A DNA stretch of 64,000 bases from Druceiella hillmani (GCA_039881145.1 JAYKKI010000148.1:937501-1001500); one strand, 5' to 3'. Counted from the first letter of the stretch, positions 36,124 through 47,999 are shown. Made by a program: numbers and translations. Notes: a model not told the origin generated them from the letters alone.

Positions 36124-37376
36124 GCGGCACAACCCAGCAGTTCAACCCAGCAGCTCAGATTTGCTGCCAAGCCAAGTAACCCAGCCAAGGAGACCAGCAT
36201 AATAGCGCAGCCTAATAGCCCATCTTAAAAGCTCAACCTAGCAGCCTTGCAGCCAACAGCCACAGACTAGCAGCACATACTAGCAGTCCAGCCCAGGAGC
36301 CCAAGTCTGCAGGGTTAGCCTAACAGCACAGCCCAGCAGTACAGCCGCGCAGCACGCTCTAATAGTCTAGCCCAGCTGCACAGTTTTGCAGCCAAGGCTA
36401 GGAACAAGTTAGCTGCCCAAACTAGCGGCTCATACTAGCGATCCAGGCTAGCAGCTCAGGCTAGCAACTCTGGTTAAAAACCTAGATCAGCCAGGTTAGC
36501 AGCTCGAGCTTGCTGCTCAGATTAACAATCCCACCTAGAAGACTAAGCTAGCAACGAAGGCTAGGCTATGGCCTAGCAGACCAAGTTAGCAGACCAGCCT
36601 AGTAGAACAGCCTAGTAACACATTCTAGCTGTCCAACTTGGCAGCCTAACCTAGCGGCCCAGACTAAAATAGAATAGACTAGGCGCCCAGTTTAGCAGTC
36701 CAGGTAAGCAGCCCGGCTTGATGTTCGGGCTAGTAGCTTAACTAGTATAAATTCAACCTAGCAGCTCATCTTAACAACCCGGTCTGGTAACACAGCTCTG
36801 TAGCACAGCCTAACAGATCAGCCTTTCAGTACAGCCTAATAACGCTTCAAGCAGTCCAACACAAAAATCCAACGCTGCAGCCCAGCCCTAAAATCAAACC
36901 CGGAAGCGCGCACCGCAGCAGGCTCACCCAGTAGCGCAGTATATTATACCAGGCAAACAGCAAAGTCCGGGCTGAAAGCGTAGCTTATCACCACTCTTTA
37001 GCAGCCCAGGTTAGCAGCCCAGACGAGTAGCCCAAATCGGTAGCTCAGGCTATCAACCTCAACAAACATATCAGACTAGCCGCCCAGGTTAGCATTTCAT
37101 ACTAGCAACCCCCCGACTTATAAACTAAATTGGTGGCCCAGGCTTGCGTCACAGATTTGCAGCCCAGCCAAGCAGCTCAACTTAGAATTCCAGTCTAGTA
37201 AACCGACAAAAAGCCCTGAGTAGCAGCCTAGGCTAACAGGCCAGGCTAGCAGCCCAAGATCTAGCCAGCACAGCAATCCAGCCTATCATTTCCGACCAAC
37301 AGCCCAAGCTAGCAATCTAGTCTAGCGGCGCAAGCTAGTGCACAATAACTGATTAATGATCCAATCTAAAATACTA
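36124..37376. repeat. Degenerate 13-bp minisatellite, about 96 units
   Basis: The sequence can be cut into successive 13-mers with consensus GCAGCCCAGCCTA. Examples in phase near 36137 are GCAGTTCAACCCA, GCAGCTCAGATTT, GCTGCCAAGCCAA and GTAACCCAGCCAA; near 37000 they are GCAGCCCAGGTTA, GCAGCCCAGACGA, GTAGCCCAAATCG and GTAGCTCAGGCTA. Only a few indels of 1-3 nt (36241, 36311, 36400, 36660 areas) break phase. Units are individually diverged, so the array is old. It is markedly GC-richer than its flanks. The period is not a multiple of three and TAG recurs, so it is non-coding. Confidence 0.9.
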
Positions 37377-37609
37377 ATGAAAAGAGTAATTATCCAATTT
37401 ACCGGCATCCCAACACCTTGGTGAATTATAATTTAACAAAGTAACGAGCTGCATATTAAGGAGTAAATATCAACTGACGTATGTTGCTTCGCTAACTATG
37501 GGCTTTATAATTCTTATATTTCTTTGACAAAAAAACTTGTGAAATATTGTAGTTAACTTGTCATCTTGCAAGTTCACGCATCGACTTGGCAGAAACTTGA
37601 ATGGACACG
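37377..37609. other. Spacer between minisatellite and MITE-like repeat
   Basis: No gene seen. Confidence 0.3.
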
Positions 37610-37636
37610 AACCGAGGCTTACACTAAGCCTCGGTT
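37610..37636. repeat. Perfect 12-bp hairpin with 3-nt loop
   Basis: AACCGAGGCTTA, loop CAC, TAAGCCTCGGTT. It does not match the histone mRNA stem-loop consensus. Confidence 0.8.
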
Positions 37637-37702
37637 TGCGTCTATTGCCGATCAATTTAAACAAATTTAATGTTTTGTATTATAAATACGCCCTTTATGA
37701 AT

Positions 37703-37715
37703 CTATCTCGTATTA
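37703..37715. repeat. 13-bp target-site duplication, left
   Basis: CTATCTCGTATTA, repeated exactly at 37964-37976. Confidence 0.75.
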
Positions 37716-37963
37716 GACTTTTTCAAACTTTCGCGATTCGAACACATATTTTATTTGATTTGACTCGGGTTTTTTCGCGGTAATTATATATTTAATGAGT
37801 GAACCTAGATATTATATATACTAAGTACTCACTATGTCCCGACGTTTCTGACTGGTTGCACAGCCTGTGGTCACGGGAAGACTTCTTCCCGTGACCACAG
37901 GCTGTGCAACCAGTCAGAAACGTCGGGACATAGTGAGTACTTAGTATATATAATATCTAGGTT
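37716..37963. mobile_element. 248-bp insertion containing a perfect palindrome
   Basis: Lies between two copies of CTATCTCGTATTA. The palindrome 37801-37964 has 81-bp arms with no mismatch around a 2-nt centre. Its right arm on the plus strand reads TTCCCGTGACCACAGGCTGT, then GCAACCAGTCAGAAACGTCG and GGACATAG. The GAAAC-GTC with flanking TCCC/GGGA pairing echoes the other palindromic family, but the CTGANGA core is absent. The left 85 bp outside the palindrome are unique. Perfect arm identity implies recent formation or conversion. Assignment to Penelope-like elements is inference. Confidence 0.65.
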
Positions 37964-37976
37964 CTATCTCGTATTA
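37964..37976. repeat. 13-bp target-site duplication, right
   Basis: CTATCTCGTATTA. Its first C also serves as the last base of the palindrome. Confidence 0.75.
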
Positions 37977-38180
37977 TGAGTACATTAGAAGCCAAGATTT
38001 TAAATTTACATTACAAATTAAATTAATAATTTGTTAAAGTTGGTCGACCGACGGTTGGGCACCGACTTTAAAAATAAGTAACTTGGTTATTTATTTCGAA
38101 TAAATCGGTACCTATTTTGAGTTAATTATTTTTTACTTTTTAGAACCTTCTTATTTTAAAGTCGGTTTTTTTAAAGATAT

Positions 38181-39716
38181 TTTACTGAAAAGTAGGTTTA
38201 TCTAAATACATTGTTGAGTCAAGGTAGCTCGTTCAACTACCCTATAATATATACTCGAAATAACTTTGAAACATATGGTTTATTTTCTGTTAATATTTAC
38301 TCCATTAAATCACCTGAAATTATATTCTATAATGCAATATTACTGACTAGGATTTTTTTATGGGTAAACATAACAATTAATCTTTCATTAATGCATATTA
38401 AAACATAACAGTTAATCTTTCATAATGGTATAACAGTTCAGTTTTTCATTAACGCATTGTAATATTATTGAAATTTCCCTATAATGTCAACTTAATTGTA
38501 ATGTTGCTTTAAAACCAAAGTAAGTAATCGAAATAATAAGTCATTATTCATCTTTACTTTTATGTACTGAAAAACGCTTATAAGCTAATAAAAATACTAA
38601 CGAATATCCAAAATATTTTAATGAAATATTTAACATCCCAAATTACATTTTAATACATTTAATCGTATTATATATAACACAACCAAGAAATTCATTTTCA
38701 TCACCATATTCTTATTTAATGAAGGTACAGACATTAATTGATTTTAAAAGCATAGCAACTCGTAAAATTAAGGCGCATACAGTAGGTACACCGTAATTCG
38801 GAAAGTTGTTTACAATTCTTTTTGATGTCAACTATAAAAATTACAAATTTGGAACTCAATGCCTATAATAAAATTTTAACAACGCACAATTCTCACAACA
38901 AAAACCATACTAATTTTTCAAGGAAAGGAAATATTCGGATTACAGACGGTTAGTCGACCGTGAAAGGCGGAATATGTTCCAGTATCTTTGGCGTGCAGAG
39001 TATTTGCACGTACAATTGATAATGATAAGTAAATATTGCAGATTCAAAATGATCTTGATCATTTTTTTCAATCGATTTTGTTGATTATTTTTTATACATT
39101 TTTGGATAACATTGAAGTCACGAAATCGACTTTCTCTATGAATGGTATTTTTAAAGCTCTTCATTTTTTTACTTCATTTTTTTATTCATATCAAATTTTT
39201 TATAAGTAAACATTAATAATAATTAATATTGATATTGTATTCGATAAATATGTATGTATCATCTACCATATATTATGAAGTAGTGCAAGTTGGGTTACGA
39301 TGGCGGATATTATCGACGATGTGTTTTATGATTACATATGATATTTTAAAATAATTTTATTTGTTTACTAAAAATCCATCAATGTCAGGCTAAAACAACA
39401 GATATATGACAATTGGATATAGTTCATATTTTCAGAAACGTATGAGATAAGAATTTCAAATAGGGAAATTGTAATTCCTGGAGACTCACTGCGGGAAACA
39501 GTTTCGGATATGGCATAAGTAAAACATATTTATTTTTAATTTTTAAGCATTTCTTGGCGATTGTGAAGTTTTGTACATAATACAGTATACGATTAGCAGA
39601 AACAAGCTACCGAGTATACTGAGCAAATGACAAATCACGCAATATCAATAAATTAATGTAAGCGTTCAAGAAACCCAGATGACAAATATACAAACGGTAT
39701 TGCGGCAATTAAAAAT

Positions 39717-39721
<5 letters not shown>
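38181..39721. other. AT-rich stretch, no feature seen
   Basis: Nothing supportable. Confidence 0.45.

Positions 39722-39765
<44 letters not shown>
39722..39765. repeat. (TA)n microsatellite
   Basis: Uninterrupted TA run. Confidence 0.95.
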
Positions 39766-39768
<3 letters not shown>

Positions 39769-40107
39769 GGTCGTGTGTGCGCCTATATACTATTCTGCAT
39801 CCAAAACTACCTATAGCAAGCGAATGGCATTTGCGTGGTAGTAGCCTCAACTTTTCCCATCGTGCACTATGTTCGTACATGGGGGTTGAAAGTAGTCGAT
39901 ATAGAAAATTCGTGACTTTCAGTTTTTTCTATAAAGTTCTAGAAATTTTAAGAAATTTCTACAACGTTTTGGAAAATTTCCGAATTCTCCCATATATTCA
40001 TTGTCCTCACCCTTTTTCTTAACTCCCACAAAGCACTCCTTCTTCCTTTTAACATTAATAATACATTACAGTTTTAAGCATATATTTGAATAAATTGTTT
40101 TAATTTA

Positions 40108-40109
<2 letters not shown>

Positions 40110-40177
<68 letters not shown>
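40110..40177. repeat. (TA)n microsatellite
   Basis: Uninterrupted TA run. The 340 bp between this and the previous TA tract show no gene. Confidence 0.95.
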
Positions 40178-40181
<4 letters not shown>

Positions 40182-42237
40182 CATATTTTCGGACTCATGC
40201 GCCAGCTAGCATTGACATGTACGGTGAACTAAGGAACAATAAATCAATGAGGGCGTATTATGAACTTAAGTCGGTAATTGTAAATTATGTTTATATTTGA
40301 TTGTATTTACATTTCAATACTTTGTGCCTCGATGAAGCCAGAGACGAATTAATTTCTAATAAGGAAGTGCATACGTATAATACATATATGTCGCTTATGA
40401 CATTTTGAAACTTGTAGAACTTTACTTTACATATCTCACAAGAAAATAAAACTTTCACGGAAAAATAAATTGCAATTCATTCTTGATAAAAACAAATCAC
40501 AACGAAAGCACGGTATCTTTTATTTATTAGAGAGTCTTGGAATCAACCATTGATATGAATTTATCGCTTTGTTATGCTAATAAAATGCTCGTAAATAATA
40601 TTCCTCTACATTATTTATAAGTGTTGATATGCTTGTGACAATATTTGCGAATAATAATGTTATTTTACTGAAACAAATGGAGGGAAAAGTATATTTTACT
40701 CAAAGCTTCATTCATTACTCCCATTTTTAGAAGATACCGATAAACAAAAAGAGTTTCAGTAAGCCTCAAAGTATTCTGTATATGGTAAAACACCTTAATT
40801 TCTACTTATGTGACTACGTGTTTTACCTGGCCTAATTAAATGATATTCTCCTGACTTATATGGACGAGTTTAAAAGGACGATGTATTAGTACCTTTTTTA
40901 AATCCGATAAGTACTTTTTTTGTATTTAATATTTCTTTTTTTAATTTATTTATAGGTTTTTTAACATTTTACTATGTTTTTTAACATTAATAGAATGTCA
41001 ATTAGCTAAGTTTTTATATTATCTTTAGGAAATAAAACACAAATAATTACTAAATTCAAAACACGATTGCGCGAAAAGAAATTATTCAAAAATGAACAAC
41101 AAATTACTCGAAACTCGTGATTAGGCATCGTAAGAATAAATTGTTCGCAACTTTTAACCGTAATATATCGTAGTCATCGCAGGGAAATTTATATTTCCTG
41201 CTTGAATATGAATATGTTGTGAACAAATTGATCCAAATTCTCAAGCATAATTTATCCTGTACTAAACAGATTTTCCATTTTAATTAACTTTATTTTTTTA
41301 CTTATATAATAAAATACCCAAAATCACAAAAGTAAAATATTAATTATATAATTAATGTAAAACAAAAGTTATTATGATTTTTTCTGAATTAAGATTTGCG
41401 TTCAAAATTCTGACATTAAAAAAGCGCTTAGAGGCGTCCATTGACAACACGTTCTCTTCATATTTTTATTTTGTACTTTTTATATTTACGCGTTCAAATT
41501 ACCCATACGGTGATAGGTTCTCCCATCTCACCGTGAACACTACACGTTATATCGCTATATACTTATGTGGTACCCTCCGAGTTATCAGTATCTATTTGTG
41601 GTATTATTATTTTTATTTGCGGGTATTATTTATTTTAATTTCAATTAAATAAAGCCTTTTCTTTTGTCTAAAATCATAATTTCCGAAAAAACTCTGAATA
41701 AGTAATTAATTATTGTCCGATAATAACTATATACACTATTATATATTTATTGAATCCTCTAAACAAGCTACTGATAGTATACTGATATGCTCAATTAGTT
41801 TTGCTTTTTTTGTTTTTTTTTTCATGTTACAAATTTAAATATTTCGGGCGCACTTTAATTTGTTCATAACATGTATACATCACTCGTGGTCGAATTAATG
41901 AATTTAAGTAATGTATTATATGGATTGAGCCATTTCATTGCTGCAAGTAGTGCATATATACTCTAACTAGTGGCGATTTTTTGACTTAATCCACTTTTAT
42001 TGGTGTTTAATTGACACTTCAATTTTATTATGGTTTTTATATAAGTGTATGGAAAAAGTTTAGTAGCAATTCTGCAGATCAAATAACTAAAATAAATAAC
42101 CTGTAGACAGTCAGGTCTAAAATATACTGCAAAAATATGATCTCTTTTGTATCCCTAGAGGCACAAAGTTCTTAAAGCCAACATGCGCAATGAAATATGA
42201 TTGAAAACTTTGGATTTCAAAAGTTCATAGTATATGT

Positions 42238-42240
<3 letters not shown>
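40178..42240. other. AT-rich stretch, no feature seen
   Basis: No coding or repeat signal recognised. Confidence 0.45.

Positions 42241-42284
<44 letters not shown>
42241..42284. repeat. (TA)n microsatellite
   Basis: Uninterrupted TA run. Confidence 0.95.
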
Positions 42285-42291
<7 letters not shown>

Positions 42292-43819
42292 TTCCATGGC
42301 CAATTGAGTGCTTGGGACGGAAACTGTGTCGATTAAAAACAAACATGCTGACGCAAAAGAGGGAGCTGCTCTAAAAATATTAATAATTTACAACGTCTCC
42401 ACCTATACACACACTTTTGAATAATTTATGTTGCGTAAAAAATATCTATTCACAATACATTATGTAGTCATGTAATGCACCTTACATTATGTAATTACTA
42501 GATGCAGATTTCAGCTGAAATTACTTTGTCTATAATATCATCTTATAAAAAATATAAATTACTAATTAAAAAAGATAATTAACCACTTAAATGGAGCGTC
42601 ACAAATGCAGAGTTAGTAAGGCGTTTTTCTATTCTCAATCTCTAATATTGTAACAGAATTTAGATTTAGCTGTCATCGAAATTAAATGCTGTCGGTTGGA
42701 TTGGAATTTTTCACCCAAAAACGGACTTCTGTATAGAAATGTATTATTTTTAAGGTAAGGAGTATAAATTTAAATAAGACTGGTCATGTAAATGCGGAGT
42801 TAGTATTATTTTAAACGCAATTCGCCAGATCACATTTAAAATATATAAGGGTCCAGTATGACGCGCCGCATGGTTTATGCGATTGTAGTCTGGATGAAAC
42901 AACTCTGCCGTCCAACAATTAGCCCGTCAAATTAAACATATAATATAGAACATATTCCACTTCTTCCAATAATTTACTTGATAGCAGTGCATTCAATTTT
43001 TCGTAAGCGGGTGTAAATTGTTGCATTATTGCTCTATTCCTGCAAAAAAGAGAATAATCATTTACATCTGCCTTCTAATATAGAATGTGTCTTACTCATA
43101 TACAAAATTCTATTGAAAGCTATAAAGCTGTTTAAACATAAAACAGAGACAAACAAAGAAATAAATAAACAACCTTTTATTTTTATTATGTTAGTAGAAA
43201 TTTCCATCAGGTTCATCAAGATTAACCAGCAATCAGCCTACAAAACTAAACATTTAAGCAATGATAACTGGCTTCAGTAATTTGTAATCAAATAGGTATT
43301 TTCATATATGTTGCGAACTCATTCATTTAAAATTAAAAAGTCATCCAAAATGCGATGAATGGATTAAGTTCTCTGTAGACAATAATTTTAAGATAAAAAA
43401 ACTTGTCAAGTATCAGTTGAACTCGCACTATAAGAGTTTCGTACACATTTAGGCATTTATAACATGGTACGCAATATTCCTATTAACCTATTAAAAAAAA
43501 TTTAATATTTTGTAATAAAAATGTATTGCCTACTATATCTTTCAAAGACACATATTGTGAAAAAATATTTTTTTATGTGATATGACTACAAATTAATGAT
43601 TTTTCCTACACTTGTGCTGTGAGACCTTTTCTCTTGCCAAATTTTATGATTCTAGGTTAACGGGAATTACCATATAGGTTTTTATTTTTTTGCGGGTGTC
43701 AAAGTATGCGGCATAAACGGCCGTATTTTTGGAGTTCTTCTTTATTGCATTGACGTAGAAGCGTGATTTTTTACAGCTCCAAGGGACCGTAGACATTAGT
43801 ATTTTATATAAATTTCAAC
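42285..43819. other. AT-rich stretch, no feature seen
   Basis: Short frames only. Confidence 0.45.
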
Positions 43820-43960
43820 TCGATACCTATACGTGTTACTGACAAAAAAGGTCTTGACCGACCAAGAAATGGACCACGAAGTGTTCCGTAGCTCAAAAGA
43901 ACCCTTACAGGATGTAAGAGTTCTTTTGAGCTACGGAACTTTAAAAATGAATTTACATTA
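43820..43960 (+). repeat. Insect dispersed-repeat tail with 26-bp hairpin
   Basis: GTTCCGTAGCTCAAAAGAAC (43883) and GTTCTTTTGAGCTACGGAAC (ending 43939) are exact complements. An inner CTTAC/GTAAG pair and a 5-nt loop make a 26-position stem with one mismatch. The right half, GTAAGAGTTCTTTTGAGCTA then CGGAACTTTAAAAA, resembles the common insect repeat tail that ends GTACGGAACCCTAAAAA. The left half looks like its inverted copy. Confidence 0.6.
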
Positions 43961-44782
43961 CATCCTTAAGTTCCAAATAATTTATTCATGTAGAATTAGA
44001 AAAAAATACATAAATTAAATGGTACTCGTAAACATTTTTAAATACTTGTATTAGAACTCTGAAAGATTCAAAAATAAATAAAAACTGTTGCAGAAATTTA
44101 TATTCTAGTAATCCAAAAAGCTAAAGCCATTGCAATTTTTATAATATATGTCAAATTACTTTCTAAAATAAACAATCTATCGTAGTAAAAGTTTTGTCTA
44201 AATTTTTAGTAGAGGTTGATATAATTGTTATCTTCTTATACCTCTTCTAATAAATAACATCAATAAACAATAACGTTATATCAAACTTGTTATAAAAATA
44301 ACATATTATTGGGCAATACTAATAATAACTTTTTTTCAATACGTTTTCGAACGACATCCTATAGCATTGCACATGCGTGCTATGTATACAAAATACATAT
44401 ATCTGTCTGTGGCTCGAGAACCGCTAGTTCATTTTTAGGCAATCTTCGATAACATGTGGGTAATTTTCATGAGCAGATTTTTTATCTCTATTGATTATTC
44501 TACGTTGAAAAGAATTTCCATTCAAACCACATAGTGTTTTCTTAGTTCGAATGTTATTTGACGGGCAGAACCGCGGATATAATTGCTTAGTGTAATTCGT
44601 AAAAAAGATTGTCGTTAAAAAAAATTTATAGCTAGATTGTGATAAAATTTTTCTTTTTATTTATTTCGTGCTTAGGACTGACAGCTTGAACCAAAAGTTA
44701 GTGAATTTATAAAATAATAACAATATTTACAACAACTAAACTTTCAGCTGCAAACAAACAATTAAATTTCCAGCTAGAATAA
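43961..44782. other. AT-rich stretch, no feature seen
   Basis: Nothing supportable. Confidence 0.4.
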
Positions 44783-45130
44783 TCAATGTAATATTTGATA
44801 AACATATTCCTCTTTCAATTAAAAATAATGAACAACATGAAGCATCACAAATTGAATATATTATCTCTACCTGATCAAATGAGACTAGCACATTTGATAA
44901 AGAAATGAAGAATGTAAAATTAAAGGAAGCTCTCCTTGATTTTTTTGCTGTACATTGGGCAAATCATGAAGTAGCAGCATTTATTGGCAACAAATTGATT
45001 GGTTTCTTTTGGAAATATTGTGCATATCTTACAAATAATGAAAAAGGAGAGGTATGCATATCTTACAATAAGGAGAGAAGAGATTTGCTATTTGTAGTGG
45101 TCATTCAAAATAACGACAAAAATAAATGTC
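44783..45130 (+). pseudogene. Fragment of an uncharacterised insect repeat-associated protein
   Basis: One frame from 44783 reads INVIFDKHIPLSIKNNEQHE, then QIEYIIST, stop (TGA, about 44878), SNETSTFDKEMKN, VKLKEALLDFFAVHWANHEV and AAFIGNKLIGFFWKYCAYL. The order and style (LKEAL-DFF-HWA-DE, FIGNK) resemble a repeated protein family I have seen in insect genomes, probably transposon-borne, but I cannot name it. It is truncated on both sides and ends as the 130-bp array starts. Confidence 0.4.
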
Positions 45131-45770
45131 AAAATAACTACACCGTCAACAAGATCAGAGTCTGATTATAAGTTTTGGAGAGGAACCATGGAACTCCTTA
45201 GCGGATAGTAGTAAACTAAACGTGATTCACGAAATTTGCTACTGGTAGTTGTTATTTTGCAAAATAACTACACCACTTACCAGGTCAGGATCTCATTATG
45301 AGTTCTGGAGATTAACAATGAGACTCCTTAATGGACGTAAGTGAATTAACCATGATTAAATATATTATATGCTAGTAGTTATTACTTTGCAAAATAACTA
45401 CACCGTCGATCTAATTAGGGTCTGATTATGAGTTTTGGAAATGAGCTATGGAACTCCTTAACGGAAGATAGTAAATTAAAAGTGATTCAAGATATTTGCC
45501 ACTAGAAGTTGTCACTTTGCAAAATAACTACACTATCGACCATGTCAAGGTGTGAAGATGCATTCTGGAGACAAATAATGAAACTCTTTACCGTAGAGCA
45601 GTAAATTGACCGTAATTTGAGGTATTAGCTACAGGTAGTTCTAACTTTGCGAAGTCTAATAATGGATTTAGTATGTGGAGAACGGAACTCTTCAAGTAGC
45701 AGTTGTTACCTTACAAAACCTGATATTAGATTTCGGATATAGACAACGGAACTCCTAAACGGTCAATAGC
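45131..45770 (+). repeat. 130-bp tandem repeat array
   Basis: AAAATAACTACAC begins units at 45131, 45261, 45391 and 45521, exactly 130 bp apart. Each unit also has GGTCTGATTATGAGT-like, GGAACTCCTTA-like and TAGTTRTYACTTTGC blocks. Shorter, deleted units continue to about 45770. Confidence 0.9.
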
Positions 45771-45957
45771 TAACCACTGTCGACTACTACCATCGCTTTG
45801 TTTCTGTGTGTTGTTGGTAACCAAGTTTAGACAAAGAAGAATGTATCTATATTCTTGCTTTTATCCATGACTTTTAATATTTATACCATATTTTAAGAAA
45901 GAAAACTACCGAGTGTTAGTTAAAGTGTAATGATTAATATTATTAATCATTAAATGT

Positions 45958-46349
45958 TCTAAAATAAAACATCTTTAAAAAAACGACTTCAAAAAGTAAG
46001 TACTAAAAAGTAAAAAATAATTAATTCAAAGTAGTGTAGTAACTGAACAACTTGTTATTGAAGTCGATGCTAGCACCACCGATCAACTTTAAGAAATGTA
46101 AATGTACGTTATAAATACGCACTTTATGAACATATTTTCCATCGTGAGTACATAAGAAGTGAAGGATTAAATTTTCGTTATAAATTAAATTAAATTCTAA
46201 ATTTGTTTAAGTTGGTGGACAGTGCTGTCACCGAATTGAAAAATAAGTAATTTAGTTATTTATTGCGAATAAGTAGGTAGCTATTTCGCGTTAATTATTT
46301 TTGGTACCATCTTTTTTGAAGTCGATTTTTTAAATGATATTTTATACTC
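45958..46349. mobile_element. MITE-like element with about 140-bp inverted ends
   Basis: The left end CTAAAATAAAACATCTTTAA, then AAAAACGACTTC ... GTACTAAAAAGTAAAAAATA ATTAATTC, is the diverged complement of the right end GCGTTAATTATTTTTGGTAC ... GAAGTCGATTTTTTAAATGA. The central part shares ATAAATACGC and GTGAGTACATAAGAAG with 37660-38180. It has no coding capacity and serves as the empty-site paralogue for the 37716-37963 insertion. Confidence 0.6.
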
Positions 46350-46357
46350 TATTGAGT

Positions 46358-46775
46358 GAAAAGTACTCTCCAGTTAACGACAGATGATTTCTGGGAACTT
46401 TCTTTCTAGAACCAAAATTTACTAGCCATCTCTATTAAAGTAATGAGGGATTTTGTTGTGTTCTGCAATTCGGTAAGCTAACCGCCGCACATCGTTAATC
46501 GTTAATCCAGACATATGGTTTTCCAGAAGCAAAAAATGGTTAAGGACAAGCTTCTTTTCCAGTTTAAAGGGAAAGTTGTCCCTCTTCCTTTATGTGTAAA
46601 ATAATTATTAGCAAATTTATTAAGCAGTTTAGTGTGACGAAAAATGGTTGCTTTCGGCACTTGGTAATGTCTGGTGATGGCATTGATACCCATTTCCTCT
46701 TTCTAATAAGCTGACAATGCTCCTTCTTAATTTTCTTTATTCCATTGATAATATTTCTTTTTACTCTCGCGATCA
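46358..46775 (-). pseudogene. pogo/Tigger-like transposase, DNA-binding N-terminal fragment
   Basis: Minus strand: MGINAITRHYQVPKATIFRH (46693 onward), then NKFANNYFTHKGRGTTFP, is a psq-type helix-turn-helix typical of pogo-like transposases. After a frame change come LVLNHFLLLENHMSGLTIND, then VRRLAYRIAEHNKIPHYFN, the following region (usually a CENP-B-type second helix-turn-helix begins here). Stops TAG TAA at about 46424 are followed by KKVPRNHLSLTGEYFSLN in another frame. The DDE catalytic domain is missing. It abuts the right end of the MITE-like element at 46349, so the latter may have inserted into it. Non-functional. Confidence 0.75.
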
Positions 46776-46785
46776 GCAGTCGCAA

Positions 46786-47909
46786 TCTAAAATTATTAAA
46801 AAAAATTTAAATTTTAAAACAAAAGTGGTTGCATAAATTGGACCGTTACAATTTAGGAACTCGGGAATGGTTCAATATACGGACCATGGTAAATTTACAA
46901 TTTTTCTAAAAAAATAAAAACATAACCTATAGAGATTTGTATTCATTTATCAGTACTTAAAACTGTATAAAGCATACTCCCTTATGAAATAACTTACAAG
47001 ATTTGAACTTACCCTTACGATGAATTATCTCCTTAGACAACGCATGGAAAATCAACATCAACACAGCCTAAAAACTATTTTTTTCTATCACAGTCGTAAT
47101 ATCAGTCCAACGTCGATTCAAAATGAGTGTTAGTGGCGTTGCAGTCGCCTCTTCTTTTTGTTGCCAGTAAGAAAAATAGTGTTATTTGGTAGAAATATAG
47201 AAGTGGCACAATTTAAGCATCGATTCAATATAGGTTACTCACCCCTACGACTTTTTAATATTTATTTCACTTTTACGGACACTTACTATTTTTGTTTTCC
47301 TATGTTTACTGTTTTTCGATTAGAATTGATAAGACAAACAAGGTCAAAGATTTCATTTAGCTGAGATTGGACCATGTAAAATAATATTTCAAGCAATATT
47401 TGGTTTTATAATAAATGGATACTTAAGATGTAATGTTGCTAACTAAAAATAAATTATTATCGATTCATTTTTTATTTCAAATTTCCAATATTAAAACATT
47501 TTATTAATAATTTCATTACTCATTTTAAAACTGACCATAATTAATTTTACACGATTAATTCTATACTAATATCCAGGAAAAATAGTTTGTTCAAAAAAAA
47601 ATCTATACTCCCATAAAAGATCGGATAAACTTTTAGTTAAATTAGCATAAACTTCGATAACATGAATAAAGTTTACGCAGTGCGCCGATAAACGTTCAAT
47701 GCAGATTTAAGGTAATCGATAAAAGTTTTTTTTTTTGTTATACTATAGACATGCTCAATACCATTCAGTCTTTATCTCAAAACCGTTTTCATATTTTTAA
47801 ATTTTCTTATAATTTATATATTAATATGGAACCAGTCCTATGTTCCGAACAGGTTCCATTTTAAAAACGTGCAATCCTTATAATCTTAGAGTACAATCTA
47901 TTACTCAAG

Positions 47910-47912
<3 letters not shown>
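46786..47912. other. AT-rich stretch, no feature seen
   Basis: Nothing supportable. Confidence 0.45.

Positions 47913-47999
<87 letters not shown>

Larger units (their letters stand above)
37660..38180 (+). repeat. MITE-like repeat, copy carrying the palindrome insertion
   Basis: Apart from the inserted 37716-37963 block, it matches 46085-46349: ATAAATACGCCCTTTATGAA, TGAGTACATTAGAAG, TTTGTTAAAGTTGGTCGACC, AAAAATAAGTAACTTGGTTA, and a terminal AAAGTCGGTTTTTTTAAAGA. The left terminal arm is missing or replaced. Confidence 0.65.

Noticed and set aside
36124..37376. CRISPR-like or coding repeat
   Set aside because: There are no conserved repeats separated by unique spacers; the 13-bp period is contiguous, not a multiple of three, and contains frequent TAG.
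37610..37636. Histone mRNA 3' stem-loop or transcription terminator
   Set aside because: The stem is 12 bp with a 3-nt loop, not the 6-bp/4-nt histone form, and there is no adjacent gene.
37801..37964. Hammerhead ribozyme in the perfect palindrome
   Set aside because: GAAAC-GTC and a TCCC/GGGA pairing are present, but there is no CUGANGA core, so only a distant resemblance is claimed.
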